Shown here one piece after another: positions 1 through 9,282 of a stretch of 64,000 bases of DNA (positions within the stretch are counted from its first letter, which is position 1; each line of letters opens with the position of its first letter). The stretch comes from Chryseobacterium balustinum (GTDB lineage Bacteria; Bacteroidota; Bacteroidia; Flavobacteriales; Weeksellaceae). The position numbers and the translations under genes were made by a program. The stretch covers positions 186,001 through 250,000 of the forward strand of contig NZ_FUZE01000002.1 in assembly GCF_900168205.1 (NCBI RefSeq), given 5' to 3'. The notes under the pieces were generated by a model. That model was given only the letters and a program-made list of their open reading frames with translations, had not been told where the DNA came from and made no database searches.

Positions 1-787
1 CTTTTAGTCTTACCGTTGTTCCGTTTTGAGTTCCGGGTTTTACTTTAAGATTAACACTTCCATCCAAAGTGTTTACAGTAACTTCACCACCTAAAACTGC
101 GGTGTAAAGATCGATTGTAACTTTAGTTTTCAGATCATCTCCTACCCTTTCAAAGTTGGAATCAGGATTGATATTAAAAGTAATATATAAATCTCCGCTT
201 GGTCCACCGTTAATTCCAGGACTTCCGTGACCTTTCAGTTTTATTTGTTGTCCATCATACACTCCTGCAGGAATCGTAATTCTTACTTTTTTACCATTAA
301 TATCAAAAGTTTGCTGATGAGTTGTTGCGGCATCTTTTAAGTTTAAATTTAATTCGGCATGCACATCCTGTCCTTTGAATTTTCCGGAAGCACTTCCGCG
401 CGAACTTCTATTGGAGCCACCTCCAGCTCCACCAAACATACTTTGGAAAAAATCTGAAAAATCTTCACCTTCCCCAAAATCAGCACCGGAAAATCCACCT
501 CCGTAGTTTCCGCCTTGATATTGCTGTCTTTGCTGTTGCTGTGCTTTTTCGTATTCTTCACCATGTTTCCAGTTTTCACCGTATTTATCGTATTTGGCAC
601 GGTTCTCAGGATTGCTGAGTACTTCGTTAGCTTCATTCAGTTCCTTGAAGTGTTTTTCTGCTTCTTTATCGTTCGGATTAAGGTCTGGATGCAGTTTTCT
701 TGCCTGCTTTCGGTACGCTTTTTTAATATCGTCCTGCGTTGCGCTTTTGTCTACGCCTAAAATTTTGTAATAATCTATATAAGCCAT
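1..787 (-). CDS. DnaJ/CbpA-type J-domain co-chaperone, C-terminus cut by window edge
   Basis: The N-terminal ~70 residues form a J domain that starts [12 protein letters not shown] and carries the HPD motif needed to stimulate DnaK ATPase. A Gln- and Gly/Phe-rich linker (around residues 83-135) follows, then the DnaJ C-terminal beta domains with a [16 protein letters not shown] segment and a second subdomain running off the window. There is no visible CxxCxGxG zinc-finger region between the G/F linker and the C-terminal domain, so this is a class B (CbpA-like) cytosolic co-chaperone rather than canonical DnaJ. The start ATG at 785-787 is certain because the J domain begins immediately. It is transcribed divergently from the symporter gene. 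The true C-terminus and downstream partners are outside the window. Confidence 0.93.
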   Translation of the reverse strand, partial: MAYIDYYKILGVDKSATQDDIKKAYRKQARKLHPDLNPNDKEAEKHFKELNEANEVLSNPENRAKYDKYGENWKHGEEYEKAQQQQRQQYQGGNYGGGFSGADFGEGEDFSDFFQSMFGGAGGGSNRSSRGSASGKFKGQDVHAELNLNLKDAATTHQQTFDINGKKVRITIPAGVYDGQQIKLKGHGSPGINGGPSGDLYITFNINPDSNFERVGDDLKTKVTIDLYTAVLGGEVTVNTLDGSVNLKVKPGTQNGTTVRLK

Positions 788-965
788 AGAAACGAATGTT
801 TACTCAAATTTAGAAAAATTAAGGCGAACATACCTCTTAGAAATTGTTAAAAATAAATCTATCTTTGATAAAAATCAGGCATAAAATCGCAATTATTTAT
901 TTGAATATCAAATACCAATTAAGTTAGACGATTACATATTGCTTAAAAATAATAAACATCCACCT

Positions 966-2165
966 ATGAAAGAAGTTTTAAAAAACTATTCCGGAATTTC
1001 ACTTTTACTTGTGGGAATCACCGTAGGAAGTATAATCGGTATTCTTGCACCTCAAATCGTGGAATATATAAAACCTTTGGGCGATATTTTTCTTAATCTT
1101 CTTTTTGTAAGTGTTGTTCCGCTTGTGTTTTTTGCCGTTTCCAATTCTATTGCTTCTCTTGAGCAAGAATCTAAGTTTGGTAAAATTCTTTTAATAATGT
1201 CTTTTACATTCTTGTTTTTTATATTAACTGCTGCAGTTTTTACCATTGGTGCAGTCTACCTTTTTCCCGTTTCATCCATATCAGGAAGTACAGAATTGAT
1301 TGCTGAAGCTACCAAAGAAGAAAACTGGGGTGATAGAATTGTAAGTTTTTTTACCGTGGGTGAGTTTACCGAATTATTTTCCCGAAAAAATATGCTCGCA
1401 CTTCTTATTTTTGCCTTCCTTACAGGTTTTGCAGCCAGAAAATCAGGTGAAAGCGGAAAACCTTTCAGAGTTTTTATTGCTTCAGGCTATGAAGTAATGA
1501 AAGAACTTCTTTTAATGATCATGAAAATTGCACCCATCGGTTTGGGAGCGTACTTTGCGTATCAGGTTGCTACATTGGGACCTCAGCTTTTTGGGTTTTA
1601 TGCTAAACCGCTTGGTTTATATTACGTTGCAGGAATTATCTACTTCTTTGTATTTTTCACGCTTTATGCTTTTATGGCAAACGGACAAAACGGAATAAAA
1701 AGTTTCTGGAAAAACGCCATTCTTCCTACCTTAACTGCATTGAGTACCTGCAGCAGTTTTGCAACAATGCCCACGAATTTGGTAGCCGCATCAAAAATTG
1801 GAATCCCAAGTTCGATTGCCAATTTGGTGATACCGATTGGAACGACATTGCATAAAAACGGTTCATCAATGTCTTCCATTATTAAAATATATGTCGCTTT
1901 TCAGATTATCGGGAGAGATTTTTTTGAACCTTCCAATCTCTTATTGGCTTTAGGGATCACTGTTTTTGTAAGCATCGTTGCCGGAGGAATTCCGAATGGT
2001 GGTTATATTGGCGAGATGCTGATGATCTCTGTATACAGTTTACCACAGGAAGCCATTCCTGCAGTGATCATTATCGGAACTTTGGTAGATCCGTTGGCAA
2101 CCGTTTTAAATGCTGTTGGAGATATTGTGGCGGCGATGTTTGTGAATCGGTTTGTGAAAGTTTGA
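966..2165 (+). CDS. Dicarboxylate/amino acid:cation symporter (DAACS family)
   Basis: A 399-residue polytopic inner-membrane protein of the GltP/DctA (SLC1-like) fold. Family marks are the Ser-rich re-entrant loop TCSSFATMPTN (around residues 255-265), the following PIGTTLHKNGSSM segment that corresponds to the usual P(L/I)GATxNMDG cation/substrate motif, and hydrophobic segments throughout. It should import a dicarboxylate or acidic/neutral amino acid with Na+ or H+; the substrate cannot be read from the sequence, and the HKNG variant of the NMDG motif suggests a non-standard specificity. An upstream in-frame TTG at 939 would add nine residues (LKNNKHPP type) without family character, so the ATG at 966 is preferred. 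It is a single gene on its strand. Confidence 0.88.
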   Translation: MKEVLKNYSGISLLLVGITVGSIIGILAPQIVEYIKPLGDIFLNLLFVSVVPLVFFAVSNSIASLEQESKFGKILLIMSFTFLFFILTAAVFTIGAVYLFPVSSISGSTELIAEATKEENWGDRIVSFFTVGEFTELFSRKNMLALLIFAFLTGFAARKSGESGKPFRVFIASGYEVMKELLLMIMKIAPIGLGAYFAYQVATLGPQLFGFYAKPLGLYYVAGIIYFFVFFTLYAFMANGQNGIKSFWKNAILPTLTALSTCSSFATMPTNLVAASKIGIPSSIANLVIPIGTTLHKNGSSMSSIIKIYVAFQIIGRDFFEPSNLLLALGITVFVSIVAGGIPNGGYIGEMLMISVYSLPQEAIPAVIIIGTLVDPLATVLNAVGDIVAAMFVNRFVKV

Positions 2166-2365
2166 TTTTTTCCTAAATACTAATTGCACTAATTTTTCAG
2201 TTTGATTATCTGCGCAATCTCCTAAATTTGCGTGAAATTCTAAAGAAAATATTAATTAATTTATCTCACTGATTCTGCTGATTTTATTCAGTGCGCTTTA
2301 CTGGATCTAACTAAATTCTGTAGCTCTTCAGGAGTGAAAAATCGGTATTATACTTTACGTTAGAA

Positions 2366-3514
2366 TTAAGATACAGCTTTGTTATTTGCCATTTTTTTTC
2401 TAATGTAATTGGTTGTAGGAATCTCAAAATATTTGTAAAGTAATATTGATATTACCAATGATAATAGCCATGATAAAAAGAAATTAAATAATAGTGCAAA
2501 TGACCATTTTATATTTAAAGAATAATTTATTTTCGCAATTTCAATTATTTTATCCCAATTTATACATTCTTCAATATAATGTATAACAATTGAATTAACT
2601 AAATAAAGAGAATATGAAATAAGGCTGATATATGTAATCGCTTTAAAAAGAACACTGTTATTTTTCTTTAATGCTCCTAAATATGGTAAAAACAGTAAAA
2701 CTGTAACTGAAGTCATTGTGAATACAAAATTCCTTACTAAAAAACTTGCTTTATTATCAATTAAATAATACAATACAAATAGAAATAATGCAATAATAAG
2801 TGCTATTTTTTTATTTTTACTCCAAAATTTAGGATGATAATAGGATATATACGCTCCTAATAAACCATACATTAACGAGTCAAATCTATATAAAACACTA
2901 GATAACACGTTTTGAAAAGATTCATAATCATTTATAGTTTGTACTTTTTGTAATCTTAAAAAACTAACACTAATTATAATTAAAATGATAATGGATATAA
3001 AAGCATATTTTACTCGAATACTAAGTACTCTAATAGCAAAAAATAAAAGAATTGGTACTATTATATAAAACCATTCTTCGATACTTAAACTCCATGAGTG
3101 TGTATAAAAATCTATTGGTTTTTGCGTTAGGTTCTGAGAAAAGAAAAAATAAGGTAAATAGCTTTTTAGATTAAAATTTTGATTAGTAATATATTCAATT
3201 ATAATCAGTAAAAATAGAAATAGAAAATAATTTGGTAAAGTCCTAGACCATCTCTTCATCCAAAAATGCAATAAATTTTTCATATTACATTTATATGTTT
3301 CTAATTGCATTATTAGAATTCGACCAATCAAAAAACCACTAAGCACAAAAAAAATCCCAACTCCATCATATACCATCTTCGCATAGAAATCGATATTTCG
3401 CAACATAAAATTATTTGTATGATTTATCATTACAAACAGGATAGCTGCAGCCCTCAGTATATCCAATCCAAAAATCCTATTCTGATTTAATACTATTTTT
3501 AAAAAATTGGTCAT
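2366..3514 (-). CDS. Acyltransferase-3 family membrane protein (OafA/YrhL type)
   Basis: A 382-residue multi-spanning membrane protein. The N-terminus has the acyltransferase-3 signature: GLDILRAAAILFVMINH with the conserved catalytic His, then DGVGIFFVLSGFLIGRIL. Around residue 140 HSWSLSIEEWFYIIVP matches the second conserved block (WSLSxEExFY). About ten hydrophobic segments follow. Such proteins transfer acetyl or other acyl groups to surface polysaccharide, LPS or peptidoglycan sugars; the acceptor here is unknown. The gene is more AT-rich than its neighbours and stands alone between two long non-coding gaps, which fits a horizontally acquired surface-modification gene, but this is inference. 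It has no operon partner. Confidence 0.88.
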   Translation of the reverse strand: MTNFLKIVLNQNRIFGLDILRAAAILFVMINHTNNFMLRNIDFYAKMVYDGVGIFFVLSGFLIGRILIMQLETYKCNMKNLLHFWMKRWSRTLPNYFLFLFLLIIIEYITNQNFNLKSYLPYFFFSQNLTQKPIDFYTHSWSLSIEEWFYIIVPILLFFAIRVLSIRVKYAFISIIILIIISVSFLRLQKVQTINDYESFQNVLSSVLYRFDSLMYGLLGAYISYYHPKFWSKNKKIALIIALFLFVLYYLIDNKASFLVRNFVFTMTSVTVLLFLPYLGALKKNNSVLFKAITYISLISYSLYLVNSIVIHYIEECINWDKIIEIAKINYSLNIKWSFALLFNFFLSWLLSLVISILLYKYFEIPTTNYIRKKMANNKAVS

Positions 3515-3917
3515 TATTCCTTCTTTGTGTTTTTTTTAAAAAAATAATACTTTAGAATTTGCATTATTTTTTAAATTTCATGTATTCTATTTTAAAAAAA
3601 TCAAAAGTAGGAAAAAGAAACTAAGTTATAAATATATCTCAATAATCTTTGTCTCTAAACAGTTTACTAAAAAATAATAAATCTAAAAATGTTAAAAAAA
3701 TGAAAGAGTAAAATAATGGAAAGACTTGAGAAGAAAATATATTGTTTTTTATCACAGTTTTTTATTGAAAAAATAAACTCAAATTATTACCTAAACATAC
3801 CTCAAATTTTCATTTTTAGGAGCTTATTTAAATCTCATAGGTTTTAGATATATTTTCTCTTTTACTTTTTAAAGGCTACATAGCAAAGGCAATATATTCT
3901 AAATAAAATAGCTTAAA
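3515..3917. other. 403-bp AT-rich non-coding gap
   Basis: No open frame with coding character on either strand and no tRNA-like structure seen. It contains several A and T runs and presumably carries the promoter of the minus-strand acyltransferase gene, but I see no TAnnTTTG element that I would defend. Confidence 0.5.
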
Positions 3918-4304
3918 TTATTCACTTCTCTTTATCGCTTCAAGATTTTTAAGTTCTTCAGTAGTGAACAGCCTGTAATGCACTTTAAACGTTTTTCCTA
4001 AAGGAGTTTCCAGAGAAAATCCGCCCGGTCCGAAACCTTCTAAAATATCTAATGTAAAATGGGAATACTGCCAATATTCGAAAAGATCGCGGTCAATCCA
4101 GAATTCATGTCCATTGATTGTTCCAATCATGGCATCGTTCATTCTTGGGAAGTAACCCCCTTTTTCAAAACATTGTGGCTGTGTTCCTTCACAACAACCT
4201 CCTGCTTGGTAAAACATTAAGTCGCCATGTTTTTTTTCTAATTCCCAAATCAGCTCTAAAGCTTTTTCTGTTACTGAGAGTCTTGATATTTTTTTTGTTT
4301 CCAT
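3918..4304 (-). CDS. DUF779 family protein linked to alcohol/aldehyde oxidation
   Basis: A 128-residue cytosolic protein matching the DUF779 family over its whole length: the Cys motif AGGCCEGTQPQCF (residues ~35-47), the central IDRDLFEYWQYSHFTLDI segment and the GPGGFSLE motif. Its biochemical role is not established. Family members commonly sit beside NAD-dependent aldehyde dehydrogenases and Zn alcohol dehydrogenases, exactly as here, so it probably assists that pathway. The CC..C cluster could bind a metal (inference). It lies on the same strand as adh and ald, 352 bp beyond the adh stop, with an intrinsic terminator between, so it likely has its own promoter. Confidence 0.88.
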   Translation of the reverse strand: METKKISRLSVTEKALELIWELEKKHGDLMFYQAGGCCEGTQPQCFEKGGYFPRMNDAMIGTINGHEFWIDRDLFEYWQYSHFTLDILEGFGPGGFSLETPLGKTFKVHYRLFTTEELKNLEAIKRSE

Positions 4305-4358
4305 AATTTCTTTTTTTGTAATTATAATACATGTAGCTTTCGCTTTTCGTTAAATATT

Positions 4359-4405
4359 CTTTTGGCTTGATCCAAAAGAACCAAAAAATCAAGACTTGGA
4401 TTCTT
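4359..4405. repeat. Hairpin repeat, copy 1
   Basis: CTTTTGG-CTTGAT-CCAAAAG forms a 7-bp stem with a 6-nt loop (4359-4378), followed by AACCAAAAAATCAAGACTTGG. A second copy at 17964-18010 has a similar loop (CTTGAA) and right flank but a different stem that is still perfectly paired, so the structure is conserved and not just the sequence. Confidence 0.65.
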
Positions 4406-4603
4406 CAGCTAAAAATTAATTCAATTTACTAAAAATTCTAAAACTTGCGCGATAGTCAATTATGTTCTTCGGTTAAAATTTTGTGTCGCGCTTCGAACAG
4501 TAGAATTTTCTTCACGTTCATTGAAATAATTTTCTTCACGCTTCAGACTCCTAAGTCAATTAAACCGCGATAAATTGAGGTTTTTTTAAATTTAATTAAA
4601 GTT

Positions 4604-4635
4604 AAAAAAACCTGACAACATAAAATTGTCAGGTT
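4604..4635 (-). terminator. Intrinsic terminator of the alcohol dehydrogenase gene
   Basis: On the minus strand a perfect 10-bp stem AACCTGACAA/TTGTCAGGTT with a 7-nt loop is followed by seven T residues, 22 bp after the stop codon of the dehydrogenase gene. Confidence 0.9.
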
Positions 4636-4656
4636 CCACTAAACTTCAATATACTC

Positions 4657-5694
4657 CTAGCTTGCAGAGCCAGCAATGTCTAAAACAATTCTGCCATCAA
4701 TTTGTCCGGCCTTCATTTTGTCGAAAACCTCATTAATATCTTCCAGTTTTGCTGCCGTTACTGTTGCTTTTACCAAACCTTCGTTGGCAAAATCTAATGC
4801 TTCCTGCATATCTTTTCTCGTTCCTACAATCGAACCTCTTACGGTAATTCTTTTAAGAACGGTCTCAAAGATCGGAAGTTCAAATGAACCAGGAGGAAGA
4901 CCATTCAAAGCAATCGTTCCTTTTCTTCTCAAAACATCAATTCCTTGTTTAAAAGCTATAGGCGAAACAGCCGTGATCAATGCGCCGTGCATTCCGCCGA
5001 CTTCCTTATGTAAATACTCTCCAGGATCTGTGTTTTTTGCATTGACCACTAAATCTGCTCCTAATTTTTTTGCTAATTCTAATTTATCATCTGCTACATC
5101 AATCGCTGCAACGTGCATTCCCATTGCTTTTGCATATTGAACAGCAACGTGTCCTAAACCACCAATTCCCGAGATAGCAACCCATTCTCCAGGTTTGGTT
5201 TCTGTTTCTTTTAAACCTTTATAAACGGTTACTCCGGCGCACAGAATTGGTGCAATTTCCAAGAAGTTGACATTTGATTTTAAATGTCCTACATATCTTG
5301 AATCGGCAATTACATATTCTGCAAAACCGCCATCTACACTGTACCCACCATTTTTCTGAGCTTCACACAATGTTTCCCATCCTGTAATGCAATAATCACA
5401 ACATCCACAAGCTGAATACAGCCAAGGAACTCCTACTGCATCTCCTTCTTTTACATAAGCTTCCGGTCCGCAAGCCACTACAATTCCTACTCCTTCATGA
5501 CCGGGAATTAATGGCATTTTTGGTTTTGCAGGCCAATCGCCGTCTACTGCATGTAAATCGGTATGGCAAACTCCACAAGCTATTACTTTTACCAATACTT
5601 CATATCTTCCGGGTTCTCTTACCGGAACTTCCATAATTTTTAACGGTTGTCCGTAGCCTTGAACTACGGCGGCTTTCATTGTTTTTGGAATCAT
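4657..5694 (-). CDS. adhP: Zinc-dependent alcohol dehydrogenase (AdhP-like)
   Basis: A 345-residue medium-chain dehydrogenase of the AdhP type, converting ethanol or other primary alcohols to aldehydes with NAD+. Visible marks: catalytic-zinc ligands in [16 protein letters not shown] (~residues 40-55) and PGHEGVG (~65), the structural-zinc cluster [15 protein letters not shown] (~97-111), and the Rossmann motif [18 protein letters not shown] (~175-192). Full length for the family. It sits between a DUF779 gene and an NAD aldehyde dehydrogenase on the same strand, so the three probably oxidise alcohol to acid in two steps. A strong terminator follows. An AraC-type activator upstream of the aldehyde dehydrogenase is a plausible regulator of the block. 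Confidence 0.92.
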   Translation of the reverse strand: MIPKTMKAAVVQGYGQPLKIMEVPVREPGRYEVLVKVIACGVCHTDLHAVDGDWPAKPKMPLIPGHEGVGIVVACGPEAYVKEGDAVGVPWLYSACGCCDYCITGWETLCEAQKNGGYSVDGGFAEYVIADSRYVGHLKSNVNFLEIAPILCAGVTVYKGLKETETKPGEWVAISGIGGLGHVAVQYAKAMGMHVAAIDVADDKLELAKKLGADLVVNAKNTDPGEYLHKEVGGMHGALITAVSPIAFKQGIDVLRRKGTIALNGLPPGSFELPIFETVLKRITVRGSIVGTRKDMQEALDFANEGLVKATVTAAKLEDINEVFDKMKAGQIDGRIVLDIAGSAS

Positions 5695-5910
5695 AGTTTT
5701 ATTTTTTTATAGATTTGATTTATTTTGATTTGCTAATCGTTGTTTTTTTAACGCAAAGATTTATTTCTGAAACTGCATATTTAAAGAGCAAAGAATGGAA
5801 TCAATGAATTGATTCTAATGAAGCTTTTGGTGATTTGTAACTCTTTCTATTTTACTTTTTATTAAACTGATTTCATGCAGTTGATTTTTATTTATAGACC
5901 TAATTTTAAA

Positions 5911-5943
5911 AGCCTTGTCAAGGTTTTGAACCTTGACAAGGCT
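5911..5943. repeat. Perfect 15-bp stem palindrome, 3-nt loop
   Basis: AGCCTTGTCAAGGTT, loop TTG, AACCTTGACAAGGCT: a perfect 15-bp stem. There is no T run on either side, so it is not a standard intrinsic terminator. Each arm itself contains the sub-palindrome CCTTG(T/A)CAAGG. It looks like a REP-like mobile hairpin; copy number elsewhere is unknown. Confidence 0.75.
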
Positions 5944-6016
5944 CATGAGAATAAGATTCATAAAAATTCCTGCTCATCTAATTTGGGTAAGATAAGTGAG
6001 AAATAAGTCTGCTTTT

Positions 6017-6145
6017 GCGTGAGGGATAGTAAGGGTCTCGCTGAAAGCGAGAGTGCGGAGCGAAGCGGAGCACCGAAACGAAGTGCAGCCCTGAATAGCC
6101 CGACCGTTTTGCCTCGGCTAAAGCCAAGGCAAACGGGCACGCCCC
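6017..6145. repeat. GC-rich structured intergenic element (possible ncRNA or repeat family)
   Basis: About 130 nt, opening GCGTGAGGGATAG and containing GAATAGCCCGACC near the right side. Internal structure: a perfect 7-bp hairpin TCTCGCT-GAA-AGCGAGA at 6036-6052; GCGGAGCGAAGCGGAGC-type direct repeats at 6055-6072; and a long stem at 6104-6119 with 6122-6136 (CCGTTTTGCCTCGGCT against AGCCAAGGCAAACGG, one bulge and one mismatch). From memory, elements framed by GAGGGATAG and GATAGCCCGACC with variable inner hairpins recur between genes in flavobacterial genomes; I cannot check this here. Confidence 0.6.
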
Positions 6146-6158
6146 TAGTATTTAAAAA

Positions 6159-7688
6159 TTAAAAGAATCCTAATTTGTTTTTGTTGTATGAAATCAACAT
6201 GTTTTTAGTCTGACGGTAATGGTCTAACATCATTTTGTGGTTTTCTCTACCAATACCCGACTGTTTGTAACCTCCAAACGGAGCTCCTGCAGGATATGAG
6301 TGATATTGATTGACCCAAACTCTACCCGCCTGAATCTGACGTGGCACATTGTACAACTGGTGTGCATCTCTCGTCCAAACTCCTGCTCCTAATCCGTAAA
6401 TCGTGTCGTTGGCAATTTTAATTCCTTCTTCTTCGTCTTTGAAGGTTGTGAAAGCCAGAACCGGTCCGAAAATTTCTTCCTGGAAAATTCTCATTCTGTT
6501 GTTTCCTTTGAAAATGGTCGGCTGAATGTAATATCCTTCATCTAAACCTTCTCCAACATGATTTACATCACCACCAACTAAAACTTCAGCGCCTTCTTCT
6601 TTACCCAATTTGATATAAGACAGAATCTTGTCTTTCTGAATTTTTGAAGCCTGAGCTCCCATCATCACCGTTTTATCTAAAGGATTTCCTACTTTGATTG
6701 CTTTTACTCTTTCGATAACTTTTGCAATGAAAGCGTCTGCAATATCTTCCTGCACCAATAATCTTGACGGACAAGTACAAATCTCACCCTGATTTAAAGC
6801 GAAAAGCACTGCTCCTTCAATGGCTTTATCTAAAAATGCATCATCTGCATCCATCACTGAACTGAAAAATACGTTTGGAGATTTACCTCCCAATTCTAAA
6901 GTCACCGGAATAATATTTTCTGTCGCATATTGCATTACCAAACGACCCGTTGCTGTAGAACCTGTAAATGCCGCTTTGTTCACTTTTGGGTTGGTTACCA
7001 AAGCTCTTCCTAATTCAGCTCCGAAACCATTAACGATATTCACAACTCCCGCCGGAAGCAAATCGCCAATAAGTTCCATTAAAACTAAAATAGAGACCGG
7101 TGTACTTTCTGCAGGCTTTAAGACTACGCAATTTCCTGCTGCCAAAGCCGGAGCTAATTTCCAAACCGCCATAAGAATTGGAAAATTCCAAGGAATGATT
7201 TGCGCAATTACTCCTAAAGGTTCATGAACAATTAATGAAACGGTGTCTTTATCTAATTCGTTATGAGAACCTTCTTCTGCTCTGATTACCGCTGCAAAAT
7301 ACCTGAAATGGTCAACCGCCAAAGGAATATCTGCCGCTAAAGTTTCTCTTACTGCTTTACCGTTATCAATTGTCTCAACGGTTGCGATATATTCTAAATT
7401 CTGCTCGATTTTATCGGCAATTTTATTCAGAATGATGCTTCTTTCTGTAGATGAAGTGTCTTTCCATGTTTGGAATGCTTTTTCTGCTGCATTTACCGCT
7501 AATTCTAAATCTTCTTTTGATGAGTGTGCTGCCTGAGTGAAAACTTTTCCGTCAACTGGTGAAACCACATCAAAATACTGCCCGTTAACCGGCGCTGTAA
7601 ACTTTCCGTCAATATAATTATTGTATTGATTTTTAAACTCTGGCCACTTTAAAGTGGTAGATGATTGTTGTTCTGTTGTTGTGCTCAT
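6159..7688 (-). CDS. NAD-dependent aldehyde dehydrogenase (AldB/ExaC type)
   Basis: A 509-residue soluble aldehyde dehydrogenase oxidising acetaldehyde or similar aldehydes to the acid. It shows the [23 protein letters not shown] cofactor region (~residues 160-180), GSTATGR (~245), the [11 protein letters not shown] motif carrying the catalytic Glu (~268) and the catalytic Cys in [10 protein letters not shown] (~304). The GEICTCPSR variant is typical of the ExaC/AldB/AcoD branch. The ATG start is supported by the family length. It lies upstream of the Zn alcohol dehydrogenase on the same strand but separated by a 464-bp structured gap, so co-transcription is uncertain. It is divergent from an AraC-type regulator, a likely controller. 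Confidence 0.93.
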   Translation of the reverse strand: MSTTTEQQSSTTLKWPEFKNQYNNYIDGKFTAPVNGQYFDVVSPVDGKVFTQAAHSSKEDLELAVNAAEKAFQTWKDTSSTERSIILNKIADKIEQNLEYIATVETIDNGKAVRETLAADIPLAVDHFRYFAAVIRAEEGSHNELDKDTVSLIVHEPLGVIAQIIPWNFPILMAVWKLAPALAAGNCVVLKPAESTPVSILVLMELIGDLLPAGVVNIVNGFGAELGRALVTNPKVNKAAFTGSTATGRLVMQYATENIIPVTLELGGKSPNVFFSSVMDADDAFLDKAIEGAVLFALNQGEICTCPSRLLVQEDIADAFIAKVIERVKAIKVGNPLDKTVMMGAQASKIQKDKILSYIKLGKEEGAEVLVGGDVNHVGEGLDEGYYIQPTIFKGNNRMRIFQEEIFGPVLAFTTFKDEEEGIKIANDTIYGLGAGVWTRDAHQLYNVPRQIQAGRVWVNQYHSYPAGAPFGGYKQSGIGRENHKMMLDHYRQTKNMLISYNKNKLGFF

Positions 7689-7829
7689 ATTAGTAAGTTT
7701 AATTTTTATCTAAAGCCAAATTACACACAGATAAGAGAATTGAATAGCAGAATCCTACAAAAGAATACTAAAATCCTACATCAATCTAATTTTATCATTT
7801 CATTAACAAAGAATTCCTCAATTAATTTC

Positions 7830-7837
7830 TATATTTG
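7830..7837 (+). promoter_or_regulatory. Putative -7 element (TATATTTG) of the araC-type gene
   Basis: Matches the Bacteroidota TAnnTTTG consensus, 29 bp ahead of the chosen ATG. No TTTG -33 box is visible at the usual distance. Confidence 0.45.
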
Positions 7838-7866
7838 AATAGACAGGTCTTGAAAAATGTTTGGAA

Positions 7867-8790
7867 ATGAATGATAACAAGTTTTTATTAAATACTCCTG
7901 AATTAAAGAAGGAAAACCAGCTTCTGAACTTGGTTGAAAACCAGACATTATTCAATCTAAATAATTGTGAATTTAGTATTTATGAAACCCACAAGTCTGC
8001 TTACGGTGTAAAACTACATTTCGACAACATCGCATTCACAGCAATGCTTCGCGGTAAAAAACACATGAAGCTGGAAAATAAGACCAATTATTTTGATTAT
8101 CATCCCGGAGAAAGCGTTTTGGTCGCTCCCGGAGAAACCATGGTCATCGATTTTCCCGATGCTGATGAAACTCCTTCTCAATGTATTTCTTTAAGCTTAA
8201 ACCCAGAATTTATTGAAAATTCTCTGAATCATCTCAACTACAATCTTCCAAAAGTGGATGAAACCTCAACATGGAACATACAGCTGGATGAGTATTTTCT
8301 GTTTAATAATCAGTCTTTAGCTTCTGCCACCAACAATATTATGAGAATTGCAATGGATGATAATTCACAGAAAGATATTATGGCAGATTTTGCTTTAAAG
8401 GAGTTATTAATCAGACTGATGCAAACTCAGGCAAGAACTATGGTAGAAAAAAATATTGCAAAAAATAAATCAAGAATTGGTTTTGTGGTAGATTATATCA
8501 AGAAAAATATCCACCAAAAACTTTCTATTGACAGCATTGCGAAACTGGCTTATGTAAGTAAATCAAATTTCTTTAAAATGTTTAAAGATGAACTGGGAAC
8601 TTCGCCCAATGATTTTATTCTTCAGGAACGCATTAACAGGGCAAAAGAACTTTTAGCCTTAAATAACAGCATCAAGGAAACCGCTTTTCAAACCGGTTTT
8701 TCTGATACCAATTATTTCACAAGGGTTTTTAAACAATTGGTTGGAGTGACACCGAAAAGTTATCAGAATGAGATTATGTTTCATATTTAA
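7867..8790 (+). CDS. AraC family transcriptional regulator, probable controller of the alcohol/aldehyde dehydrogenase genes
   Basis: About 307 residues. The N-terminal ~190 residues form a cupin-like AraC ligand-binding domain (VAPGETMVIDFPDADE around residue 95). The C-terminal ~100 residues carry two helix-turn-helix motifs, KLSIDSIAKLAYVSKSNFFKMFK and the second ending in FQTGFSDTNYFTRVFKQLVG, the AraC signature. The ATG at 7867 is taken; a TTG two codons earlier (7861) is possible. It is divergent from the aldehyde dehydrogenase with a 178-bp shared intergenic region holding a TATATTTG element, and this AraC/ALDH/ADH/DUF779 grouping suggests activation in response to an alcohol or aldehyde. 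The effector molecule is inferred, not seen. Confidence 0.88.
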   Translation: MNDNKFLLNTPELKKENQLLNLVENQTLFNLNNCEFSIYETHKSAYGVKLHFDNIAFTAMLRGKKHMKLENKTNYFDYHPGESVLVAPGETMVIDFPDADETPSQCISLSLNPEFIENSLNHLNYNLPKVDETSTWNIQLDEYFLFNNQSLASATNNIMRIAMDDNSQKDIMADFALKELLIRLMQTQARTMVEKNIAKNKSRIGFVVDYIKKNIHQKLSIDSIAKLAYVSKSNFFKMFKDELGTSPNDFILQERINRAKELLALNNSIKETAFQTGFSDTNYFTRVFKQLVGVTPKSYQNEIMFHI

Positions 8791-8792
8791 TT

Positions 8793-9236
8793 CTAATGAC
8801 GATAAGTTCTTGTTGAATTAATATCAGTTTCATAAACATATTTTCCTTTATCTTTTTTAAGTAAATAAATCGTTAGCCTTTTATCTGAACCACAATTTTC
8901 ATCTACAGCTAGAAGTATTTTTTTTCTATCCTTTGAAAATAAAGGTTTCGATATTCTTGTTTTACAAAAAATAGATTTTGAATCGGTATATTTATTTTTG
9001 ACTAAAGAAGTATCAATCTGATATTTTTCATTTTTAATAATTTCAAAATTCAAATCTGTGAACTCTTTTTCTTTCCAATATTCCAGTCCTTCTTTTAGAT
9101 AAAATGGTTCTGAAGAAAGGTTTTTCACACTTATTTTATGTTCATCAAAAAAAGTGTTTATAATTTCGTAATCATTACTTTTCTCAACACATGAAATGAA
9201 AGCAAAAATTATAATCAGATAAATTAAATTTCGCAT
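8793..9236 (-). CDS. Small lipoprotein of unknown function
   Basis: About 147 residues, starting MRNLIYLIIIFAFISC, a lipoprotein signal peptide with a Cys at position ~16 (lipobox FISC). An upstream in-frame extension of eight residues ahead of this Met has no signal-peptide sense, so 9236 is preferred. The mature part is charged and Lys-rich without a domain I recognise. It converges on the AraC gene (2-bp gap) and sits after the HMG-CoA synthase terminator, so it is probably transcribed alone. Function unknown; likely anchored to a membrane facing the periplasm. Confidence 0.65.
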   Translation of the reverse strand: MRNLIYLIIIFAFISCVEKSNDYEIINTFFDEHKISVKNLSSEPFYLKEGLEYWKEKEFTDLNFEIIKNEKYQIDTSLVKNKYTDSKSIFCKTRISKPLFSKDRKKILLAVDENCGSDKRLTIYLLKKDKGKYVYETDINSTRTYRH

Positions 9237-9253
9237 ATTGTTTATTTTAAAAC

Positions 9254-9277
9254 AAAGCACCTCAAAAGAGATGCTTT
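9254..9277 (-). terminator. Terminator of the HMG-CoA synthase gene
   Basis: Stem AAAGCA.CTC / GAG.TGCTTT with one internal mismatch and an AAAA loop; on the minus strand it is followed by a T-rich run. A near-identical hairpin closes the aminopeptidase gene at 10704-10730. Confidence 0.75.
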
Positions 9278-9282
9278 TCTAT

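Larger units (their letters stand above)
4305..4656. other. 352-bp gap with a hairpin repeat and a terminator
   Basis: Holds a 7-bp hairpin repeat copy (4359-4378, related to 17964-17985), a stretch with repeated TTCACG-type words, and the intrinsic terminator of the alcohol dehydrogenase gene at 4604-4635. No convincing coding frame. Confidence 0.6.
5695..6158. other. 464-bp gap rich in hairpins
   Basis: Non-coding interval between the alcohol and aldehyde dehydrogenase genes. It holds a perfect 33-nt palindrome (5911-5943) and a GC-rich, highly structured element (6017-6145) that stands out from the AT-rich surroundings. No convincing gene on either strand. Confidence 0.7.

Noticed and set aside
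4676..5140. 154-codon plus-strand frame
   Set aside because: Shadow of the alcohol dehydrogenase gene, which has intact zinc and NAD motifs on the other strand.
5958..6140. 60-codon minus-strand frame rich in Arg, Leu and Ala
   Set aside because: It lies across the hairpin-rich repeat block; composition follows the GC-rich element and there is no ribosome binding site or homology I recognise.
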